Assembly (NCBI RefSeq): GCF_034427455.1
Contig: NZ_JAXQNN010000001.1
Location: 62,001 to 126,000 of the forward strand
Length of the DNA stretch: 64,000 nt
Direction: 5' to 3'
Source of the DNA: Jeotgalibacillus haloalkalitolerans
GTDB taxonomy: Bacteria > Bacillota > Bacilli > Bacillales > Jeotgalibacillaceae
Shown: in pieces, positions 25,520 to 34,266 of the stretch
Layout: each line of letters opens with the position of its first letter
Numbering within the stretch: the stretch's first letter is position 1
Translations under genes and position numbers: made by a program
Notes under the pieces: model-generated
The model's input: only the letters and a program-made list of their open reading frames with translations
Told to the model about the DNA's origin: nothing
Databases searched by the model: none

Positions 25520-25996
25520 ATGGAAACTGTATATTTTGCCGGCGGCTGCCTATGGGGCGTACAGGCATTTATCAAAACGCTGCCCGGCGTGACGTCGACA
25601 GAAGCAGGGAGAGCGAATGGAGCAACGGGTACACTTGATGGTGACTACGACGGATTTGCAGAATGTGTAAAAACTGAGTTTGATCCAAAGGTCGTGACAA
25701 TGGAAGAGCTGATGAATTACTTCTTTGAAATCATCGACCCATACAGTCTGAATAAACAGGGGATTGATGTGGGAGAGAAGTACAGAACGGGCGTTTACAG
25801 CGAAGATCCTCAGCATCTAGAAGTGGCGCGGGCATTTATCCAAAAGAGAGATGACGCTGACCGGATTGTGGTTGAAGTGCTGCCGCTCACAAATTATGTG
25901 CGGAGCGCAGAGGAGCATCAGGACCGGCTGGATAAGTGTCCGGATGATTATTGTCATATTTCTGAAGAGCTGATGAATAAGTACCGGGAAGCGTAA
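25520..25996 (+). CDS. MsrA-like peptide methionine sulfoxide reductase, divergent
   Basis: A 158-residue protein of the MsrA fold: FAGGCLWGVQAF holds the catalytic Cys (about residue 10), and DPYSLNKQGIDVGEKYRTGV and NYVRSAEEHQDRLDKCP follow the family. It departs from the classic enzyme at GGCFWGxE (here GGCLWGVQ) and at the GYAGG loop (here AGRANGATG), as in a branch found in lactic acid bacteria and staphylococci. Reduction of methionine-S-sulfoxide is likely but the altered pocket may change substrate. The ATG is chosen by GAGGTG 8 nt upstream. Confidence 0.75.
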   Translation: METVYFAGGCLWGVQAFIKTLPGVTSTEAGRANGATGTLDGDYDGFAECVKTEFDPKVVTMEELMNYFFEIIDPYSLNKQGIDVGEKYRTGVYSEDPQHLEVARAFIQKRDDADRIVVEVLPLTNYVRSAEEHQDRLDKCPDDYCHISEELMNKYREA

Positions 25997-26008
25997 GGGG
26001 GAGAACCG

Positions 26009-26269
26009 ATGAACGGGCTAAAATGGCTCAGTATCACTGCGTGTTTACTTGGCATCATTTTAATTATTTACGGCTGGACACAGACATGGGATTTCGAGGC
26101 GTCTTTTGAAGAGTACGGCACATTACTCGTTCAAAGGACAGTTAAGTCATCGGTAAGTATCGTTGGTGGATTGATTTTACTCGTGTTGGGTATGTCATTA
26201 CATATAGTAAAAGCGTATTTTCTTAAGGTTGAGAATGATCTTTATGAGATGGAACGGCGCAGGAAGTAA
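26009..26269 (+). CDS. Hypothetical two-TM protein
   Basis: An 86-residue membrane protein with helices at about residues 4-22 (WLSITACLLGIILIIYGW) and 46-70 (VKSSVSIVGGLILLVLGMSL). The tail is charged (LYEMERRRK). It begins 12 nt after the msrA-like stop with GGGGAG upstream, so the two are probably one transcript. No family recognised. Confidence 0.5.
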   Translation: MNGLKWLSITACLLGIILIIYGWTQTWDFEASFEEYGTLLVQRTVKSSVSIVGGLILLVLGMSLHIVKAYFLKVENDLYEMERRRK

Positions 26270-26302
26270 GCAGGCTTTTAAATCATGAAATGGGGAGTTT
26301 TT

Positions 26303-27238
26303 ATGAAGCAGCGCAGCTTAGGAAACACAGGCATTCAAGTTTCAGAAATCGGCTTTGGCGCATGGCAGTTAGGTAATGAAAAAGACTGGGGCAGCATGAC
26401 GGATGCTGCAGCGATTCATTTAGTAAGCGAAGCATTGGATACCGGGTGTAATTTTTTTGATACGGCGCCTAACTATGGTTCAGGGAAGAGTGAAGAACTG
26501 CTCGGAAAAGCTTTTAAAGGAAAAAGGGAGCAGGTGGTCATCAGCAGTAAATGTGGCCACCATCAAAACGGTGAACAGAGCTTTGAACCTGAAAAACTGA
26601 TTGAATCAGTGGAAGGCAGTCTGCAGCGTTTACAGACAGACTATCTCGACAGCCTGCTGCTTCATAACCCTCCGTTTGAAAGTCTGAACGGAAACAGTCC
26701 GCAGTTTGAAGTGCTGGAAAAGCTGAAAGAGCAGGGTAAGATCAGGGCGTATGGGGCTTCAGTTGATACAGGAAGAGAAATGAATGAACTGTTAAACAAT
26801 ACGGATAGTCAGGTGATTGAGGTAATGTTTAATATTTTCCATCAGGAGCCTGCAGCTGCGATAAAGGCAGCTGAGCGTAAGGGAACAGGTGTGATTGCCA
26901 AGGTGCCGCTGGATTCCGGATGGCTGACCGGCAAGTATGACACGGGCAGCCGCTTCAGCGGGATCAGAAGCAGATGGAGTGTTGAGGAGATTGAACAAAG
27001 AGGCAGGCTGGTCGAACAAGTCCGCAGCATGATCGGGAACGACATTCCTATGGCCCGTGCAGCACTGCAATTTATTCTGTCACACGAAGAAGTATCCACG
27101 GTGATTCCCGGTGCGAAAGATATTCAGCAGTTCAATGAGAACCGTTCCGCATCAGAAGGCAGCTTATCTGAAAATATTATCAATCAGCTGAGAGAAATGT
27201 GGCATGAAGACATTCAGGATGTCAACCTGCCGTGGTAG
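26303..27238 (+). CDS. Aldo/keto reductase
   Basis: A 311-residue AKR. RSLGNTGIQVSEIGFGAWQL opens the TIM barrel, FFDTAPNYGSGKSEELLG holds the catalytic Asp and Tyr, SSKCGHH the Lys, and LDSLLLHNPPF the His of the tetrad. VIPGAKDIQQFNENRSA is the C-terminal NADPH-binding segment. It reduces aldehydes or ketones, or oxidises sugars, with NADP(H). The start is chosen by GGGGAG 7 nt upstream rather than at an ATG 18 nt earlier. No metabolic neighbour indicates the substrate. Confidence 0.85.
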   Translation: MKQRSLGNTGIQVSEIGFGAWQLGNEKDWGSMTDAAAIHLVSEALDTGCNFFDTAPNYGSGKSEELLGKAFKGKREQVVISSKCGHHQNGEQSFEPEKLIESVEGSLQRLQTDYLDSLLLHNPPFESLNGNSPQFEVLEKLKEQGKIRAYGASVDTGREMNELLNNTDSQVIEVMFNIFHQEPAAAIKAAERKGTGVIAKVPLDSGWLTGKYDTGSRFSGIRSRWSVEEIEQRGRLVEQVRSMIGNDIPMARAALQFILSHEEVSTVIPGAKDIQQFNENRSASEGSLSENIINQLREMWHEDIQDVNLPW

Positions 27239-27357
27239 CAGGATGGCAGTGAGGAAATACATTTCAGTTGTATAAAATGAACAGCCGCTTTATGCTCATG
27301 ATAGAGGGTGTTTTTCATCTCTAAATGGTACACCCCTGAATTAAAGGAGGATGCTCA

Positions 27358-27561
27358 ATGTTCAAAAAGATCATCAAAGGCATTTCCAAAGAATTAAAGA
27401 AACGTGGAAGCAGCAGTGGCAGAAGAAGACATTACCGTCACGGATCGAGCAGCGGGAAGAGACGCGGGTATCGTGGCAGCAGCAGTAGCGGCCGACGTGG
27501 GCGCAACCCGTATTATGGTTCAGACCGTTATAAAAACAAAAGACATTATTCCAGCAGCTGA
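27358..27561 (+). CDS. Small Arg/Ser/Gly-rich basic protein
   Basis: A 67-residue protein starting MFKKIIKGISKELKKRGSSS followed by repeated (R/G)SSSG(R/K)RR-type blocks and a Tyr-containing end (NPYYGSDRYKNKRHYSSS). The charge is strongly positive, as in nucleic-acid-binding tails. AAAGGAGG is 8 nt upstream, so translation is well supported. Low complexity prevents family assignment. It could bind RNA/DNA or the anionic cell wall. The RS/RG blocks are about 14-15 residues apart. Confidence 0.6.
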   Translation: MFKKIIKGISKELKKRGSSSGRRRHYRHGSSSGKRRGYRGSSSSGRRGRNPYYGSDRYKNKRHYSSS

Positions 27562-27579
27562 TTGTGATAAGAAGAATCA

Positions 27580-27628
27580 CAAAAGACGCCCTGAACCGGA
27601 TAACGGCTAAGCGGCGTCTTTTTAAAGT
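27580..27628. terminator. Terminator
   Basis: AAAAGACGCC / GGCGTCTTTTT stem with a 22-nt loop. It lies between the basic protein gene and the convergent kinase gene. Confidence 0.75.
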
Positions 27629-27631
27629 GCT

Positions 27632-28417
27632 TTATTCCAGCATGCTGATCACTTTTTTCATATCAGCCAGTATGTCCCCGCACTGCTGATAGGGCTCTGA
27701 TATGCCCAGCAGCCGCTTAAGCAGCACTGTCGTGTCAGGGTGAAGGCTGAGCTCTTCAGTCCAGGGCCTGCCCTTTTTCGTATCCCCGTCATATGAAGAA
27801 TAAAGAAGAAACAGCAGGAAGTCTCCCAGGTCGAAAAAATCATCCTGTGCAAGCTTCTCACGTGGCGTTTTCAACCCGCTGTCAGCGTCCAGCTTACTTG
27901 CCAGACCAAAGTCAATCAAGTGTAGATCACCATTGTGCAGGAGAACATTCGGAATCCTGATATCCCCGTGAAAGACACCCTGGTGATGAATCGCACAGAC
28001 AATTTCAGCCAGCTTTTGAACGATTTCCAGACACTCTTTCTCAGTATACTGCTGTCCGGTTGAAAATAATGTATCCTCTACATTTTTCCCCTTAACAAAT
28101 TCCATCGAAAAGAATTGCTCTCCCTCATATGAAAAAGCTTCGATGAGTGCAGGAATCCCCGGATGATCCAGCTGCTTGAGAATTGCGGTTTCCTGTGCAT
28201 AGTTCTCAACGTTTTCCCGTCTTTTGCTTTTGCGCATCTGCTTCACCACGCATGGCTGGCTGGTGTTCAGATCCCGGCATAAATAGATGATGCCGTAGCT
28301 TCCGTTCTGAAGGACTTTCTCAATCTGATATCGTCCAGCCAGTTTTTCACTGACCGAAAATTGGTGGTCCATGAGTCTCTGGCGTGCTTTTTTGATCAAC
28401 CAACGTACAGCTTCCAT
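27632..28417 (-). CDS. Ser/Thr protein kinase-like protein
   Basis: A 261-residue, single-domain, soluble kinase. Seen are the glycine-rich loop VLQNGSYGIIYLC, the ATP-anchoring Lys in CVVKQMRKS, the catalytic HGDIRIPNVLL (HxD with Asn) and the metal-binding DFGLAS. The loop reads HGD rather than the common HRD, as in several bacterial and lipopolysaccharide kinase-like proteins. There are no PASTA or membrane segments. Targets unknown. The start is set at ATG with AGAGG close upstream; a GTG six bases earlier is possible. Confidence 0.8.
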   Translation of the reverse strand: MEAVRWLIKKARQRLMDHQFSVSEKLAGRYQIEKVLQNGSYGIIYLCRDLNTSQPCVVKQMRKSKRRENVENYAQETAILKQLDHPGIPALIEAFSYEGEQFFSMEFVKGKNVEDTLFSTGQQYTEKECLEIVQKLAEIVCAIHHQGVFHGDIRIPNVLLHNGDLHLIDFGLASKLDADSGLKTPREKLAQDDFFDLGDFLLFLLYSSYDGDTKKGRPWTEELSLHPDTTVLLKRLLGISEPYQQCGDILADMKKVISMLE

Positions 28418-28423
28418 ACGCAC

Positions 28424-29129
28424 CTCTGTGTTTTATGTTTATCATATCAAATTCCGCGAAAGTCATGACGTTGACCTGCTTGATCTGAGAAAGGTCATTT
28501 TGAAGTAGGGAATAACGGATTTTTCCATTCGGGAGGTTGTATATACCATTAGAACTATGAATCGCATTTATATTTAATAGAGATATATAATCATTTTTAT
28601 ATATGACCACTGTATGTATTTAATCTTGAGTCCTTAATATTGAAAGAGAGAGATGCCTGTATCAAAGGGAATTAGAACCCGCTCACGGCGTCCGGACTGG
28701 AGTTGAAATGGATAATCAGCATATAAATCAAGCATTCATTATTTTAAAAAAGTGTTGTAATCAATTATCAGTGGTTTATAGTTATAGTCAAATGTCCCAC
28801 GTAGGACAAAAATAAATAAATATTCATTGTCTGAACAAAAAATTTTCGATTTATATGAAAGCGTTAACAAAATTGAGATGCATTTATCAGATGAGCGGTC
28901 ACTTGATGAAACACCTGAATAGAAGGGTGAAATCGTCAATTTAGACATAGGATTAGCACTTGTACCTGAGGTCAACTTTTTTAATAAAGAAGGGAGCGGA
29001 AGAGTATCAAACAGGAGATCGTTATTCCCCGGTAGAGCTGCTTCAATTTCAACACAGAAGGTTTAAGAGTAGCAAAAGTCCAGTTGCGGAACGTTTTACA
29101 AACGAAAAAAGACAGGAGATGAGTACATA
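28424..29129 (+). other. Long intergenic region with decayed coding sequence
   Basis: About 700 nt lie between the kinase gene and the glucanase gene. The first ~280 nt are AT-rich and hold nothing supported beyond the kinase promoter zone. From about 28708 protein-like fragments appear in shifting frames (separate entry). A perfect cre lies at 28856. Confidence 0.5.
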
Positions 29130-29133
29130 TTGA
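28708..29133 (+). pseudogene. Frameshifted remnant of unknown protein
   Basis: Successive plus-strand frames read protein-like segments: MDNQHINQAFIILKKCC..., then SLSEQKIFDLYESVNKIEMH followed by LSDERSLDETPE and a stop, then EEYQTGDRYSPVELLQFQHR followed by RFKSSKSPVAERFTNEKRQE before a stop at the glucanase start. The pieces lie in order and are interrupted by frameshifts and stops, which suggests a decayed gene. No family is recognised, and chance open frames cannot be excluded. Confidence 0.3.
28856..28869. promoter_or_regulatory. cre site (CcpA operator)
   Basis: TGAAAGCGTTAACA matches the cre consensus TGNAANCGNTNNCA at every fixed position. It is 260 nt upstream of the beta-glucanase start, a plausible place for catabolite repression of that gene. 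Confidence 0.55.
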
Positions 29134-32100
29134 AAAAGGCTAAAAGAATGAAAATGCTGAGTCTGGTTTTAGTGACGAATATGCTGCTGTTCACATTTGC
29201 GGATTTTAATGTAAGCAGTGTGAAAGCAGAAGAAACAGGGCAGAGCGAGGCGGCCTCACAAACGATTACATCAATCGCTGCAGTTGGTGCTACAACGCTT
29301 CAGGTAGGGTTTGATGGAGGTGTCGGGTTCGAATTTCCGAACTTTAATAATGGTGCCGGGTTTGAAGCTGTGGAGGATGATGTTGATCTTCTGGTGAAGC
29401 AGGATGGCGAATGGGTTTCGATCGTCAACAATGCTGCGAGCGGATGGATCTATGATGTGAACTTTGGTAACTGGTGGGAAGGCCCTGGCGGTTACTGGTT
29501 CAATCCGGTAGAGGAAACGACGCAGGTCAGAGTGGGGTCAAAGACGAATCCGGATGTGTTTGTTGAGTACACGCTAAATGTGACGCCGGCAAACCCGCAG
29601 GTCATTACATCAATGGCGCCTGCAGGACCAACTACATTTGATGTATCGCCTTCCGGTGGTACAGGATTTGAGTTCCCGAGGTTCAACACTGGCGCAACAT
29701 TTAACGATGTAAAGGATGACATCGCCCTTTTTGTAAAACAGGGTGATGAGTGGGTTTCGATTGATAACAATGCAAGCAGCGGCTGGATTTATGATAATAA
29801 CTTCGGCAACTGGTGGGAAGGCCCGGGTGGATACTGGTTTGACCCGGTAGAAGAAACGACGCAGGTGAGAGTGGCATCGATCACGAATCCGGATGTGTTT
29901 GTTGACTATACGTTAGTCGTTACACTTCCTGTGAGAAATTCTCACGTCATTTCCAACTTTGATGGTAAAGCAGTCTTTGAAGCAGATAAGAGCGGTGCAA
30001 TCGGCATGCCGATCCCAAGAATTGATGGGGGTTATGCGACAAAGAGTGAAATTGATAACTTTGTCTATGAAGTAAAGGTTGATGGTGAGTGGGTCAATAT
30101 TTTAGAATCTGCCGTGACTGGATTCAGTTACTCGGCAAATGGCTACAATAACTCATCATCAGCTACGCAGTGGGGATTCTGGACGGATTATATCTTCGGT
30201 CTCTGGTTCCAGCCTTTACAGGAGGATGTAGCGCTTCGCATCGGCTACCCGCTGGACGGTGAAAAGGGCGGCGACATTGGAGATAACTACGTTGAATATC
30301 AATTGGTCGGTAACCCGGATGCATTTCGCCCGGATGATGTGGTCGGTGAAGATATCGAGCTTGGGTCATCTGAGAATTCAGCAATTGAAGGATGGGAACT
30401 AGTCTTTAATGATGAGTTTGATGGCACTGAACTTGATGAAAGTAAATGGAATTATGAAACCGGGTATTATTTAAATGATGATCCTGGCACATGGGGCTGG
30501 GGAAATGAAGAGCTTCAGCATTATACAGACAGTGAAGATAATGTATTTGTAGAAGACGGTAAATTAAATATCGAGGCACTTGAAGATCCGGCATCATTCG
30601 AGCAGGATCCGGACCGTGTGGCACCGTATTCTTCAGGAAAAATTACGACGCAGGATAAATTCAAATTTACTTACGGACGAGTGGACTTCAGCGCTAAGCT
30701 TCCTGCTGTGTCAGGCGCATGGCCGGCACTTTGGATGATGCCAAATGATGAAGTGTATGGCGGATGGGCATCTTCAGGTGAGATTGATGTCATGGAAGCT
30801 AGAGGACGTGTACCGGAATCAACAAGCGGTGCGATCCACTTTGGCGGTGAATGGCCTGCCAATACGTATCTTTCAGGTGAACAGCACTTTGAGGATGGCG
30901 GAAGAATTGATACAGACTTCCACACATACAGTGTGATTTGGGAAGAGGATGCAATCAGCTGGTATGTAGACGGAAAGTTTTTCTACAAAGTCACAAAAGA
31001 GCAGTGGTTCTCAGCAGCAGTTCAGGACAATCCAAATGCACCTTTCGATCAGGATTTCTATCTGATCATGAACCTTGCAATGGGCGGCTGGTTTGACGGC
31101 GGCGTTCAGCCTGACGCTGAAGATTTCCCTGTTTCGATGGAAGTGGATTACGTCCGCGTCTATAAAGACCTTGAAGCGGAAGAAGAGGAAATCCCTGAGG
31201 TTCCTGTAACAGGTGTAGAGCTGAATAAATCTGAGGTTGAATTAACAAAAGAAGGCCAGACAACAAGACTTTCAGCAGCAGTTGCTCCGGCAAACGCGAC
31301 AAATAAGAAGGTTACATGGTCTTCAAGTGATGAAAACGTTGCGAAAGTAAGTACAGGCGGTGTTGTCACAGCAGTCGCGAACGGAGCCGCTGAGATTACA
31401 GTAACAACAGAAGATGGCGGTCAGACTGATACAGCGACGGTCACTGTCGATATTATTCCGGAAATGACGCAGGAGCAGATGTTCCCGCTGAAAAATGGTT
31501 CATTCAGTGAGGAACTGACTGGCTGGACAGCGTGGAGCTGGAATAACGAAAACTTTATCAATGAAGTAGAAGTGAAGAATGGCAAAGCTGAAATCAGCGT
31601 TCCTGCATTTGATGCAGAAGGCACAGGTGCTGAAAAGTGGGCTGTCCAGTTGAAGCAGTCGGATCTTCAGCTTTACGCAGATAAAGAATATCTGGTTTCC
31701 TTTGACGCGAGTTCAAGCGTTCCACGCGATTTGGAATTAGTCGTTCAAAATAGCGATTTCGTGCGCGCATTCGAAAAGGAAATGTCATTAACAGAGGAAA
31801 CTGAAAGATTCACATATTCATTTACCGCAACAGCAGAAGAAGCGGTTGAACTGAACTTCCTTTTAGGTAAATACGCTGAATCTGATGCGCATAGCGTAAC
31901 GATTGATAATGTCGTGCTTGAAATGAAGAATCCGGCTGTCAACCAGGTGAAAAATCCTTCATTTGCAGACGGAAACACGTCATGGGATCTCTGGTCTGAT
32001 ACTGGTGCAACATCAAAGATCACAGACGGTCAGAATCAGCTTACGATTCCATCGATCGGTAATGAGTTCTGGAGTATTCAATTCAGCCAGCTTGGATTTA

Positions 32101-33665
32101 AGTTAGAGGAATCAAAGTCATACCGCTTAGTATTCGATATGTCTTCATCAATCGGCAGAAAAATTGATGCGATTTTAGAAAGTGCAAGCTTTGACAAGCA
32201 TATATGGGAAACGGTGGAAATCAATGAAGAATTAAAGACGTATGCGATTGAATTTACGCATGAAAAGGATACAGACCCTGCGGCGAAGCTTCTGTTCGCT
32301 TTAGGTAAAGTGGAAGGACAGGAAGCGATTGGAGAGCACACTGTCACAATTGATAACGTGCATCTGTATGAAATTCCTGCATTGCCGGCAGAAAATCCTG
32401 AAAATCCGGAAGAACCATCACCTGAAAAAGAAGGCTACGGTGTTGGTACAGTAAAGGAAAATTCAGTCGAGTTTTATGTGAACGATGCGCCATGGGCGAT
32501 CATTCATTACATTAAAAACGGCACAACGCAGCAGAATATTATGATGAATAAAGCCGGGGAGAACTACTCTGTTTTCACGTTAGATGTGAACGAAGGCGAT
32601 GAAATCAAATACTGGTTCACTTACGGACTGGCTGAAGGCGGGCAGGCGGAATATGCTGAGCAAACGTATATTCACGAGTTTTCAACTGCGCCTGAAGCAC
32701 CGACTGCAAACGAAGTATCAGATCAGTCAACAGAGGTAACCGGTGAAGCGGCGGCCGGAACAGTTGTAACGGTGTCGAATGAAACGGAAGCATTTACAGC
32801 AACGGCAACTGCTGACGGTGCATATTCAGTCACCATTCCAAAGCAAAAAGCAGGTACCGTGCTTACGATTACGGCAACCGATGCAGATGGAAATGTGAGT
32901 GAAGCACTGAGTATCACAGTTACAGATAAAACAGCTCCTGATGCGCCGACAGCAAATGAAGTATCAGATCAGTCAACAGAAGTAACTGGTGAAGCAGAAG
33001 CTGGTTCAACTGTCACGGTTTCAAATGGAACAGACTCATTTACAGCAGTTGCAGACGCTGATGGTGTATATACTGTTGAAATTCCAGAGCAGGAAGCAGG
33101 CACTGTGCTGACGATTACAGCAACAGATGAGGCTGGAAATGTGAGTGAAGAATTAAGCGTAACCGTAACAAGTACGCTGAAAGTGGACGAAGTAACGGTT
33201 CAGTCTAAAGAAGTAACAGGCAAGACAGAAGCAGGAGCAACCGTCACTGTGGATCTTAATGGAAAAAATAATAAGCGTACTGTAAACGCGGATGAAGACG
33301 GCCGATTTACAGTCAAGATTCCTAAGCAGCACGCAGGTACCATCCTTACCATTACGGCAGAAGATGCAGATGGTGAGCTGATTAACACGAAAACAGTCAG
33401 TGTCAATGATGGTAAAGCACCTTCAGCGCCGAATGTGCAAAACAATGTAAAGAACTCTTCTACTTCTGTCTCAGGTAAAGCGGAGGCAAATGCCGAAGTA
33501 ACAGTGAAAGCCGGCGACAACGTCATCGGAACTGCACAGGCAGATGATAAAGGGAAGTTTGAAGTGGAAATTGAGAAGCAGGAAAAGTCTACTGTTCTAA
33601 GCATTACTGCAACAGATGCAGAAGGCATGACCAGTAAGGCAGTAAAGGTAACAGTGAAGAAATAA
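29130..33665 (+). CDS. Secreted multidomain GH16 endo-beta-1,3(4)-glucanase
   Basis: A 1511-residue secreted enzyme read from TTG with CAGGAG upstream. A signal peptide (MKKAKRMKMLSLVLVTNMLL..., cleavage near SVKA-EE) leads to two near-identical ~108-residue repeats (about 45-260) and a third diverged one. GH16 covers about 430-690, with catalytic GEIDVMEA: E551 nucleophile, D553, E556 acid/base. Then come a BIG2 Ig-like domain (693-775), two CBM4/9-type modules (about 785-1085), a CBM56-like beta-1,3-glucan-binding module (1100-1185, GYGVGTVKENSVEFYVNDAP) and four bacterial Ig-like repeats to the end. There is no LPXTG anchor. It probably degrades laminarin or fungal/algal beta-glucan outside the cell. 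Monocistronic, possibly cre-regulated. Confidence 0.9.
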   Translation: MKKAKRMKMLSLVLVTNMLLFTFADFNVSSVKAEETGQSEAASQTITSIAAVGATTLQVGFDGGVGFEFPNFNNGAGFEAVEDDVDLLVKQDGEWVSIVNNAASGWIYDVNFGNWWEGPGGYWFNPVEETTQVRVGSKTNPDVFVEYTLNVTPANPQVITSMAPAGPTTFDVSPSGGTGFEFPRFNTGATFNDVKDDIALFVKQGDEWVSIDNNASSGWIYDNNFGNWWEGPGGYWFDPVEETTQVRVASITNPDVFVDYTLVVTLPVRNSHVISNFDGKAVFEADKSGAIGMPIPRIDGGYATKSEIDNFVYEVKVDGEWVNILESAVTGFSYSANGYNNSSSATQWGFWTDYIFGLWFQPLQEDVALRIGYPLDGEKGGDIGDNYVEYQLVGNPDAFRPDDVVGEDIELGSSENSAIEGWELVFNDEFDGTELDESKWNYETGYYLNDDPGTWGWGNEELQHYTDSEDNVFVEDGKLNIEALEDPASFEQDPDRVAPYSSGKITTQDKFKFTYGRVDFSAKLPAVSGAWPALWMMPNDEVYGGWASSGEIDVMEARGRVPESTSGAIHFGGEWPANTYLSGEQHFEDGGRIDTDFHTYSVIWEEDAISWYVDGKFFYKVTKEQWFSAAVQDNPNAPFDQDFYLIMNLAMGGWFDGGVQPDAEDFPVSMEVDYVRVYKDLEAEEEEIPEVPVTGVELNKSEVELTKEGQTTRLSAAVAPANATNKKVTWSSSDENVAKVSTGGVVTAVANGAAEITVTTEDGGQTDTATVTVDIIPEMTQEQMFPLKNGSFSEELTGWTAWSWNNENFINEVEVKNGKAEISVPAFDAEGTGAEKWAVQLKQSDLQLYADKEYLVSFDASSSVPRDLELVVQNSDFVRAFEKEMSLTEETERFTYSFTATAEEAVELNFLLGKYAESDAHSVTIDNVVLEMKNPAVNQVKNPSFADGNTSWDLWSDTGATSKITDGQNQLTIPSIGNEFWSIQFSQLGFKLEESKSYRLVFDMSSSIGRKIDAILESASFDKHIWETVEINEELKTYAIEFTHEKDTDPAAKLLFALGKVEGQEAIGEHTVTIDNVHLYEIPALPAENPENPEEPSPEKEGYGVGTVKENSVEFYVNDAPWAIIHYIKNGTTQQNIMMNKAGENYSVFTLDVNEGDEIKYWFTYGLAEGGQAEYAEQTYIHEFSTAPEAPTANEVSDQSTEVTGEAAAGTVVTVSNETEAFTATATADGAYSVTIPKQKAGTVLTITATDADGNVSEALSITVTDKTAPDAPTANEVSDQSTEVTGEAEAGSTVTVSNGTDSFTAVADADGVYTVEIPEQEAGTVLTITATDEAGNVSEELSVTVTSTLKVDEVTVQSKEVTGKTEAGATVTVDLNGKNNKRTVNADEDGRFTVKIPKQHAGTILTITAEDADGELINTKTVSVNDGKAPSAPNVQNNVKNSSTSVSGKAEANAEVTVKAGDNVIGTAQADDKGKFEVEIEKQEKSTVLSITATDAEGMTSKAVKVTVKK

Positions 33666-33667
33666 GC

Positions 33668-33712
33668 AGCTAAGCCCCCTTTCCTGGAATGGAGAGGGGG
33701 CTGTTTTTATAA
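33668..33712 (+). terminator. Terminator of the glucanase gene
   Basis: Stem AGCCCCCTTTCC / GGAGAGGGGGCT followed by GTTTTTAT. Confidence 0.85.
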
Positions 33713-33787
33713 GAAAGGATGATTTTTTAGGGAACATTTTTCCATCCCATACGTATCTTTGTTAAATCATCTTTGAGGAGTGAGCAG

Positions 33788-33982
33788 ATGACAAGAGAAA
33801 ACTTCAAGTGTGAAAAGTGCGGACATACAGAGAGCAAAACCGGAAAAATTGGCAACAACGGGTACGATAAAATTAGAAAACCGGATTCGTTTATGTCGTT
33901 TGGTACTTCGATGTATATCTTCTGCTGTGCGAAATGCGGGGATGTATTTGAAATGAAAATCGAGAGTCCGGAAAGGCTATAA
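33788..33982 (+). CDS. Zinc-ribbon protein
   Basis: A 64-residue protein with two Cys pairs, FKCEKCGHTES and FCCAKCGDVFEM, forming a zinc ribbon of the nucleic-acid-binding kind. Small one-domain proteins of this type are common in Bacillales and uncharacterised. The ATG is preceded by GAGGAG 8 nt upstream; the TTG start 15 nt earlier overlaps that site. It is followed 24 nt later by a small membrane protein gene, probably in the same transcript. Confidence 0.7.
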   Translation: MTRENFKCEKCGHTESKTGKIGNNGYDKIRKPDSFMSFGTSMYIFCCAKCGDVFEMKIESPERL

Positions 33983-34006
33983 ATTTAAATAAGGGGGTTC
34001 GGCGAA

Positions 34007-34225
34007 ATGGACTTACTGCTCTGGTTTACAATTGCATTTTTTGTGATTGGATTGATTGTGCTGATGGTAATTAGAAAATCGATACGAAACAGAATGGAGT
34101 TTGTGAAAAATAACCCTGATCGTGAAGGGGAAGCAAAGCCGGTGATCTGGTTTATCTGGGCAGCGACTGCGTGGGGTGTTGTGAGTATGGCGCTTATTGT
34201 GACGTGGTTTTCGGGGGTTGCTTAA
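34007..34225 (+). CDS. Hypothetical two-TM protein
   Basis: A 72-residue protein with helices at about 4-24 (LLWFTIAFFVIGLIVLMVI) and 46-68 (VIWFIWAATAWGVVSMALIV), separated by a basic loop. GGGGG lies upstream of the ATG. No family recognised. Confidence 0.5.
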   Translation: MDLLLWFTIAFFVIGLIVLMVIRKSIRNRMEFVKNNPDREGEAKPVIWFIWAATAWGVVSMALIVTWFSGVA

Positions 34226-34264
34226 AAACCAGGCGCGGATCAATCCCTGCACCTGGTTTTATAT
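34224..34264. terminator. Terminator between convergent genes
   Basis: AAAAACCAGGCGC / GCACCTGGTTTTAT stem between the small membrane protein gene and relP. Confidence 0.75.
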
Positions 34265-34266
34265 TT

